From assembly GCF_017592555.1 (NCBI RefSeq), contig NZ_JAGFNS010000003.1, forward strand, positions 337,244-401,243: a stretch of 64,000 nt of DNA. Direction: 5' to 3'. The stretch comes from Actinoplanes flavus (GTDB lineage Bacteria > Actinomycetota > Actinomycetes > Mycobacteriales > Micromonosporaceae). This document shows, piece by piece, positions 55,525 to 64,000 of the stretch. The notes below the pieces were generated by a model, which saw nothing but the letters and a program-made list of their open reading frames with translations, was not told where the DNA came from and did no database searches. The position numbers were made by a program, and so were the translations under genes. Position 1 is the stretch's first letter. The number at the start of each line of letters is the position of its first letter.

Positions 55525-57513
55525 ATGGACACCACAGTCGCCGATACGTTGATCGGCACAACGATTGACGGGCGCTACCGGATCACCGGTCGCGTCGCCC
55601 GTGGTGGCATGGCGACCGTCTACCGCGCCACCGACGAGCGGCTCGAGCGCACCGTCGCACTGAAAATCATCCACCCCTCGCAGGCCACCAACGTCCACTT
55701 CGTCGACCGGTTCACCGACGAGGCCAAGACGATCGCCCGCCTCACGCACCCGAACGTCGTGGCCGTCTACGACCAGGGCCGCCACCAGGGTCTCCCCTAC
55801 CTGGTGATGGAGTTCGTGCAGGGCAAGACGTTGCGTGAGCTGCTCAGCCAGCGGGTCAAGCTGACGCCGGTCGAGGCGCTCGCGATCCTCGAGCAGATGC
55901 TCGCCGCGATCGCCGCCGCGCACCGCGCCGGTCTGGTGCACCGCGACGTCAAGCCGGAGAACGTGCTGGTCGCCGAGGCGCCCAGCGGCGGTTCCGCGGA
56001 CCTGGTGGACGCCGTGGTCAAGGTCGCCGACTTCGGTCTGGCGCGGGCCATCGAGGCGAGCACCGTCGACGACACCGGGCAGCTCATGGCGACCGTGGCC
56101 TACGTGGCCCCGGAGCTGGTGCAGACCGGTCAGGCGGACGCGCGTACCGACGTCTACTCGGCCGGCGTCGTGCTCTTCGAGATGCTCACCGGCCGGGTGC
56201 CGTACGACGGCTCCGAACCGATCGAGGTGGCCTGGCAGCACGTGGACAACGACGTGCCGGCCCCGTCCTCGATCGTTCCGGGCCTGCCGCCGGTCCTCGA
56301 CCAGCTCGTCACCCGGGCCACCCGGCGTGACCCCGGCTCCCGGCCCACCGACGCCGGCGCCCTGCTGAGCGAGGTGCAGACGGCCCGCGACGGCCTCGGC
56401 GTCACCCACGTGGAGACGGCGATGCTGCGCCAGATCCCGGGCCGCGCCGCCGACGCCACCACGATCGTGCCCACCGTGTCCGCGCCCGACGCGACGGCCG
56501 TCGTGCCGCCGGTCCAGGGTGGCAACTATCAGGCGTCGCACCGCCCGTCCTGGGCGCGGCTGCCGGAACAGGGCGGCCGGAACAGCGCGCCGCACCGGCG
56601 GAACGCCCCGCCCGCCGCCGGTCTGGCCGGGTTCTTCGAGGACCGCCGCCGGGTCATGCTGACCGCGCTGGTCGCCCTGATGGCGCTGGTCGTGATCGGC
56701 AGCACCTGGTGGGTCACCTCCGGGCGGTACGTGGAGACCCCGCAACTGCTCACGATGAGCCAGGACCAGGCGGTCGCGTACGCGAAGCAGCAGGGTTTCG
56801 AGGTGTTCCTCGGTGACGGCCAGTACGACGAGATCGTGCCGAAGGGTTCGGTGGTCACGCAGGACCCGCTGCCCGGTTCGAAGATCGTCAAGGGCGACAC
56901 GATCCGGGTGATCCTGTCGCTGGGCCCCGAGGTGCATCCGGTTCCGGAGCTGGAGGGTCAGGAGCTGACCTATGCCAAGGCCGAGCTGGAGGCGCTGAAG
57001 CTGAAGGTGAAGCAGGGCAAGGCGGTCTACAGCGACACCGCGCCGGAGGGTGTGGTGGTCTCCACCGACCCGAAGGCGGGCACCGAACTCAAGCCCGGTT
57101 CGACGGTGACGCTGGTGCTGAGCAAGGGCAAGGCGCCGATCACGGTGCCCAACCTGGTCGGCGAGAACATCAACAACGCCCGGACGATCCTGGCGCAGCG
57201 GGGCCTGCAGGCCGCCGAGGAGACGGTGGAGAGCGAGGAACCCGCCGACACGGTGATCGGGCAGAGCCCCAAGGCCGGCACCGGCGCGGAGAAGAACACC
57301 AAGGTCACCCTGCAGGTGAGCAAGGGTCCCGACCAGATCGTCCTGCCCGACCTGACGAACCAGCCGTGCCAGCAGGCGCAGGCCACACTGGTGGCCTCGG
57401 GCTTCCAGGTACAGATCAACATCGACCCGAACGCCACGGTCCGGCAGCAGAACCCGCCGGGTGGCACTCCGGTCCCGCCGAACAGTGTGGTGCAGCTGAC
57501 TTGCTTCCTGTGA
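55525..57513 (+). CDS. PknL-like Ser/Thr protein kinase with four PASTA repeats
   Basis: A 662-residue receptor kinase. The kinase domain (about 17-285) has the glycine loop RVARGGMATVY, Lys47, HRDVKPEN (139-146), DFG (169-171) and APE. A juxtamembrane stretch rich in Thr precedes one membrane helix (about 371-392) and four extracytoplasmic PASTA repeats of about 66 residues, the last ending with two Cys. Such kinases sense peptidoglycan or lipid II. M. tuberculosis PknL, at the equivalent position, lacks PASTA repeats as I remember. A TACACT box lies 8 nt before the ATG. The next gene overlaps by 4 nt. Confidence 0.92.
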   Translation: MDTTVADTLIGTTIDGRYRITGRVARGGMATVYRATDERLERTVALKIIHPSQATNVHFVDRFTDEAKTIARLTHPNVVAVYDQGRHQGLPYLVMEFVQGKTLRELLSQRVKLTPVEALAILEQMLAAIAAAHRAGLVHRDVKPENVLVAEAPSGGSADLVDAVVKVADFGLARAIEASTVDDTGQLMATVAYVAPELVQTGQADARTDVYSAGVVLFEMLTGRVPYDGSEPIEVAWQHVDNDVPAPSSIVPGLPPVLDQLVTRATRRDPGSRPTDAGALLSEVQTARDGLGVTHVETAMLRQIPGRAADATTIVPTVSAPDATAVVPPVQGGNYQASHRPSWARLPEQGGRNSAPHRRNAPPAAGLAGFFEDRRRVMLTALVALMALVVIGSTWWVTSGRYVETPQLLTMSQDQAVAYAKQQGFEVFLGDGQYDEIVPKGSVVTQDPLPGSKIVKGDTIRVILSLGPEVHPVPELEGQELTYAKAELEALKLKVKQGKAVYSDTAPEGVVVSTDPKAGTELKPGSTVTLVLSKGKAPITVPNLVGENINNARTILAQRGLQAAEETVESEEPADTVIGQSPKAGTGAEKNTKVTLQVSKGPDQIVLPDLTNQPCQQAQATLVASGFQVQINIDPNATVRQQNPPGGTPVPPNSVVQLTCFL

Positions 57514-58370
57514 GCCATCGGATCGGTTCGCACACGAAGACGTCGGGAGGGCTGGCCAAGGCCGCCCTCCCCTACGTCGACGCGGCGGGCTCGGAAACCC
57601 TTCAGGTGTACGTCTCCAACTCCCGTGGCTGGGCGCTGCCGGCCGGCGACCCGAAGCAGGACACCCTGTTCCGGGACGGGATCGGCGAGCGGGACCTGCC
57701 CGCGTACATTCACGCGTCGCTGCTGGTGAACCTGGGTTCGCCGACCGAGCTGACGGTGGAGCGGTCGGTCGCCACGCTGGAGCACGCCCTGCTGCGCGGT
57801 AAGGCGATCGGTGCGACCGCGGTCGTCTACCACGCCGGCAGCTCGGTCGACGAGTCGCACGCCGGCAAGGCGCTGCACCAACTGCGCGAGGCGCTGCTGC
57901 CGCTGCTCGACCGGGCGTCCGCCGAGGGTCTGCCCCGGCTGCTGGTGGAGCCGAGCGCGGGCGGCGGGCGCAGCCTGGCGTCGAAGGTGCAGGATCTGGA
58001 GCCCTACCTCGCGGCGGTGGAGAACCACCCGTGGATGGGCGTCTGCTTCGACACCTGCCACGCCTGGGCGGCCGGGCACGACCTGGCCACCCCGGGCGGC
58101 ATGACGGCGACCCTGGACGCGCTGCTCGCCGCGGTGGGGCCGGACCGGCTGCAGCTGATCCACGCCAACGACTCGAAGGACGAGTGCGGCTCGACCCGGG
58201 ACCGGCACGAGACGATCGGCGCGGGCCGGATCGGGTCGGCGCCGTTCGCGGAGCTGTTCGCGCATCCGGCCACCGCCGGGGTGCCGATCATCGTGGAGAC
58301 GCCGACCGTCGAGCACGAGGGGCACGCGGCCGACATCGCCCTGCTCAAAGGGCTGCGAGAAGCTCGCTGA
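57510..58370 (+). CDS. nfo: Endonuclease IV (AP endonuclease)
   Basis: A 286-residue TIM-barrel protein of the AP endonuclease 2 family that cuts DNA 5' of abasic sites. Metal-binding segments are VYHAGSS, LLVEPSAGGG (where most members have ENTAGQG), GVCFDTCHAWAAGHD, HANDSKDECGS, RHETIGAG and IVETP. The EPSAGGG variant makes it look like a diverged member, and a sugar-phosphate isomerase-like role is an alternative. The GTG start overlaps the kinase stop by 4 nt. The 3' end overlaps a convergent LysR gene by 26 nt. Confidence 0.82.
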   Translation: MSHRIGSHTKTSGGLAKAALPYVDAAGSETLQVYVSNSRGWALPAGDPKQDTLFRDGIGERDLPAYIHASLLVNLGSPTELTVERSVATLEHALLRGKAIGATAVVYHAGSSVDESHAGKALHQLREALLPLLDRASAEGLPRLLVEPSAGGGRSLASKVQDLEPYLAAVENHPWMGVCFDTCHAWAAGHDLATPGGMTATLDALLAAVGPDRLQLIHANDSKDECGSTRDRHETIGAGRIGSAPFAELFAHPATAGVPIIVETPTVEHEGHAADIALLKGLREAR

Positions 58371-59187
58371 GGCGGGCCGCCGGCGCCTCGGCCCCCGGCC
58401 CGCGCAGCAACTCCACCCGGTGCGTCAACTGGAGCACCGGGATCCCGGTGAGCTCCCCGATCGCCGTGGCCGGCAGCACCGCCAGCCCGTGCCCGGCCGC
58501 GATCAGGCCACGCAGGATCGCCACGTCGGCGCCGTCGTAGCGCAGCCCGACCTGGAGGCCGTCGACGGGAAGCCGGGCGAACGGCGTCACCTCGGGCGCA
58601 TCGATCCAGTACGCGTCGACCAGGTCCGCCAGGTTCACCGTGGCACGGCGGGCCAGCGGATGCCCGGCCGGAACGGCGACGACGGCGGTGTCCTCGGTGA
58701 TGCCGACGGCGCCCGCCTCCGGCAGCGGCAGCGGGTCGCTCGGCGCCGTGAAACCGTCGACGAGGGCGAGGTCGAGTTCGCCGGTGGCGACGGCGGCGAC
58801 GATCCGATCCCGGCCGGCGACCAGCACCCGGCTGCGCAGCCGGCCCGGCTCGGCGCGGATCCGGGTCAGCGCGGCGGCCACCCGGCGTGTCCAGGCGAGC
58901 GGGGTGATCCCGACGATCAGCCGGCCGGGCGGGGCGACCGCCCGGGTCACGTCGGCGCGGGCCGCCTCCAGCCGGACCAGGATCAGCGTGGCGTGCCGGT
59001 GCAGGCGTTCCCCGGCCGGGGTGAGGGCCACCGGGCGGCGGGTCAGCAGCGGGGTGCCGAGGTCGGCCTCCAGGGCGGCGATCTGTTGGGAGACCGCGGA
59101 CTGGGTGAAGTTGAGTCGCTCGGCGGCGGCCGAGAACGACCCGGTCTCCGCGACGGTCACGAAGGTGCGCAGCAGATGAGGGTCCAC
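58345..59187 (-). CDS. LysR-family transcriptional regulator
   Basis: A 280-residue regulator with an N-terminal winged helix (MDPHLLRTFVTVAETGSFS; AAAERLNFTQSAVSQQIAALE) and an effector domain. It is divergent from an amidotransferase-like gene with 71 nt between starts and a perfect 14-bp palindrome in the gap. The GTG at 59187 follows a TAGCAT box by 7 nt. The ligand is unknown. Confidence 0.87.
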   Translation of the reverse strand: MDPHLLRTFVTVAETGSFSAAAERLNFTQSAVSQQIAALEADLGTPLLTRRPVALTPAGERLHRHATLILVRLEAARADVTRAVAPPGRLIVGITPLAWTRRVAAALTRIRAEPGRLRSRVLVAGRDRIVAAVATGELDLALVDGFTAPSDPLPLPEAGAVGITEDTAVVAVPAGHPLARRATVNLADLVDAYWIDAPEVTPFARLPVDGLQVGLRYDGADVAILRGLIAAGHGLAVLPATAIGELTGIPVLQLTHRVELLRGPGAEAPAARLSELLAAL

Positions 59188-59194
59188 ATCAGCG

Positions 59195-59200
59195 ATGCTA
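59195..59200 (-). promoter_or_regulatory. -10 box of the LysR gene
   Basis: TAGCAT ends 7 nt before GTG 59187; leaderless transcription is likely. Confidence 0.45.
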
Positions 59201-59212
59201 ATGCGGCTTTCA

Positions 59213-59226
59213 CCAACGATCGTTGG
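59213..59226. promoter_or_regulatory. Perfect 14-bp palindrome, candidate LysR operator
   Basis: CCAACGATCGTTGG lies in the middle of the divergent gap between the LysR gene and the amidotransferase-like gene, 13 bases upstream of the LysR -10 box. Confidence 0.55.
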
Positions 59227-59932
59227 ACCTGATCTCGTTTGAGCGGGAGGCTGGGTCCATGAGAACAATCGCCCTGGTCGGCGACCGGTCACCGGCCGTT
59301 CGCGCGCACACCCGCATTCCCGCCCTGCTCGACGTCCTCCGCGACGAGGAGGACTTCGACGTGTTCTGGATGCCGACGCCCGACGCCGAGGATCCGGAGG
59401 CGCTGGCCGGTTACGACGGGATCTGGCTGGTGCCGGGCAGTCCGTACCGGAGCGTGCCGGGGGCGCTCACCGCGGCGCGGGTCGCCCGGACCGGGAACAA
59501 GCCATTCCTCGGGACGTGCGGCGGCTTCCAGCACGCGATGCTCGAGTTCGCCCGCGACGTCTGCGGTTTCACCGAAGCCCAGCACGCTGAGTACGGCGCT
59601 GCCGGCGACGACGACCTGATCGTCGAGCTGACCTGCTCGCTGGTCGGCCACGAGGCGGCCGTCGACCTGGCGCCCGGCTCACTGATCGAGCGGTTGCTCG
59701 GCACCTCCCGGACGGTGGAGCGCTACCACTGCGGCTACGGCCTCGACCCATCCCACCAGGCGCTGCTGGCCGAGCACGGGATGCTGTTCACCGGGCATGA
59801 CGAGTCCGGGGAGGTTCGGGTGGCCGAGCTACCCGGCCACCCGTTCTTCCTGGCCACTCTCTTCCAGCCGGAACTGGCCGGAGACGGGTCGGACCCCCAT
59901 CCGGTGATCCGCGGCTGGATCGCGGCGGTTCG

Positions 59933-63877
<3,945 letters not shown>

Positions 63878-63896
63878 GGGGATGTCTCCTCAACAG

Positions 63897-63913
63897 TTAG
63901 GAAACTTTCCAAA
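63897..63913. promoter_or_regulatory. Operator-like palindrome upstream of the chitinase gene
   Basis: TTAGGAAACTTTCCAAA is a near-perfect palindrome (TTAGGAAA-C-TTTCCAAA) between the promoter and the ribosome site. Similar GGAAA-N-TTTCC sequences occur before actinomycete glycoside-hydrolase genes in my memory, possibly ROK-repressor sites; not verified. Confidence 0.45.
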
Positions 63914-63928
63914 GAATTGGATGAAGAG

Positions 63929-63958
63929 ACCGTAGTCACATCGATTAACAACAGTCAA
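63929..63958 (-). promoter_or_regulatory. Promoter of the GH18 chitinase gene
   Basis: On the minus strand TTGACT (63958-63953) and TACGGT (63934-63929) are 18 nt apart, in a locally AT-rich region 52 nt upstream of the start codon. Confidence 0.65.
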
Positions 63959-64000
63959 GCCAGGTGAACACCTTTAAGGGTTCTTTAACATCGGGACTTG

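Overview
The window is very GC-rich (about 70% or more), with dense, often overlapping genes, GTG starts and many start codons only 6-8 nt downstream of a TANNNT box. Gene content is that of a filamentous actinomycete: MurT/GatD, the MoxR-DUF58-transglutaminase operon, the imuA'-imuB-dnaE2 mutasome, a subtilisin-inhibitor-like protein, secreted GH18 chitinases, and an order (DUF3040 ... idsA, metF, Rv2175c-like, PknL-like, class II aroG) that recalls Mycobacterium tuberculosis Rv2169c-Rv2178c. A member of the Micromonosporaceae (Actinoplanes-like) is my best guess; this is inference from gene content, not a placement.

Layout. 0.1-1.1 kb: a secreted NlpC/P60 hydrolase behind a likely c-di-AMP riboswitch. 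1.5-4.2 kb: murT-gatD (lipid II amidation) and a TVP38-type membrane protein. 4.3-7.3 kb: a lone STAND NTPase with TPR repeats. 7.3-11.6 kb: aroA and leuS, the latter behind a leucine leader peptide and attenuator. 11.9-16.6 kb: moxR, DUF58 and transglutaminase genes. 16.9-20.1 kb: DUF3040 protein, phosphodiesterase, methyltransferase and protease inhibitor. 20.2-28.6 kb: dnaE2, imuB, imuA', about 1.1 kb of minisatellite DNA, an SAV_6107-type HEPN gene and a LexA-type box. 28.7-34.8 kb: an SDR, a YbaK-like protein, and a carotenoid-tailoring operon (CrtA-like, GNAT, CruF-like, GT2, CrtI-like). 34.8-38.4 kb: a solute-binding/VWA fusion, a methyltransferase and a LysR regulator. 38.4-41.9 kb: sdhCAB with two tandem terminators. 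42-47.9 kb: a CadD-like transporter with a decayed tail duplication, then three TetR-controlled divergent units with visible operators. 48-50.4 kb: a CBM2-GH18 chitinase and an HNH nuclease. 50.5-62.4 kb: idsA, metF, a CDP-alcohol phosphotransferase, a two-subunit lycopene cyclase, an Rv2175c-like regulator, a PASTA kinase, endonuclease IV, LysR/amidotransferase-like pair, threonine aldolase and aroG. 62.4-64 kb: a second GH18 chitinase.

How genes work together. Cell-wall functions recur (MurT/GatD, riboswitch-controlled NlpC/P60, PASTA kinase, chitinases). Carotenoid functions are split in two loci about 20 kb apart: modification and desaturation at 30-35 kb, prenyl precursor and cyclisation at 50-54 kb; no phytoene synthase is seen. 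The mutasome locus is the most unusual stretch: an SOS box, a HEPN protein with an RX4H motif, and four separate in-frame or intergenic minisatellites. No tRNA, rRNA, insertion sequence, prophage or CRISPR array was recognised.
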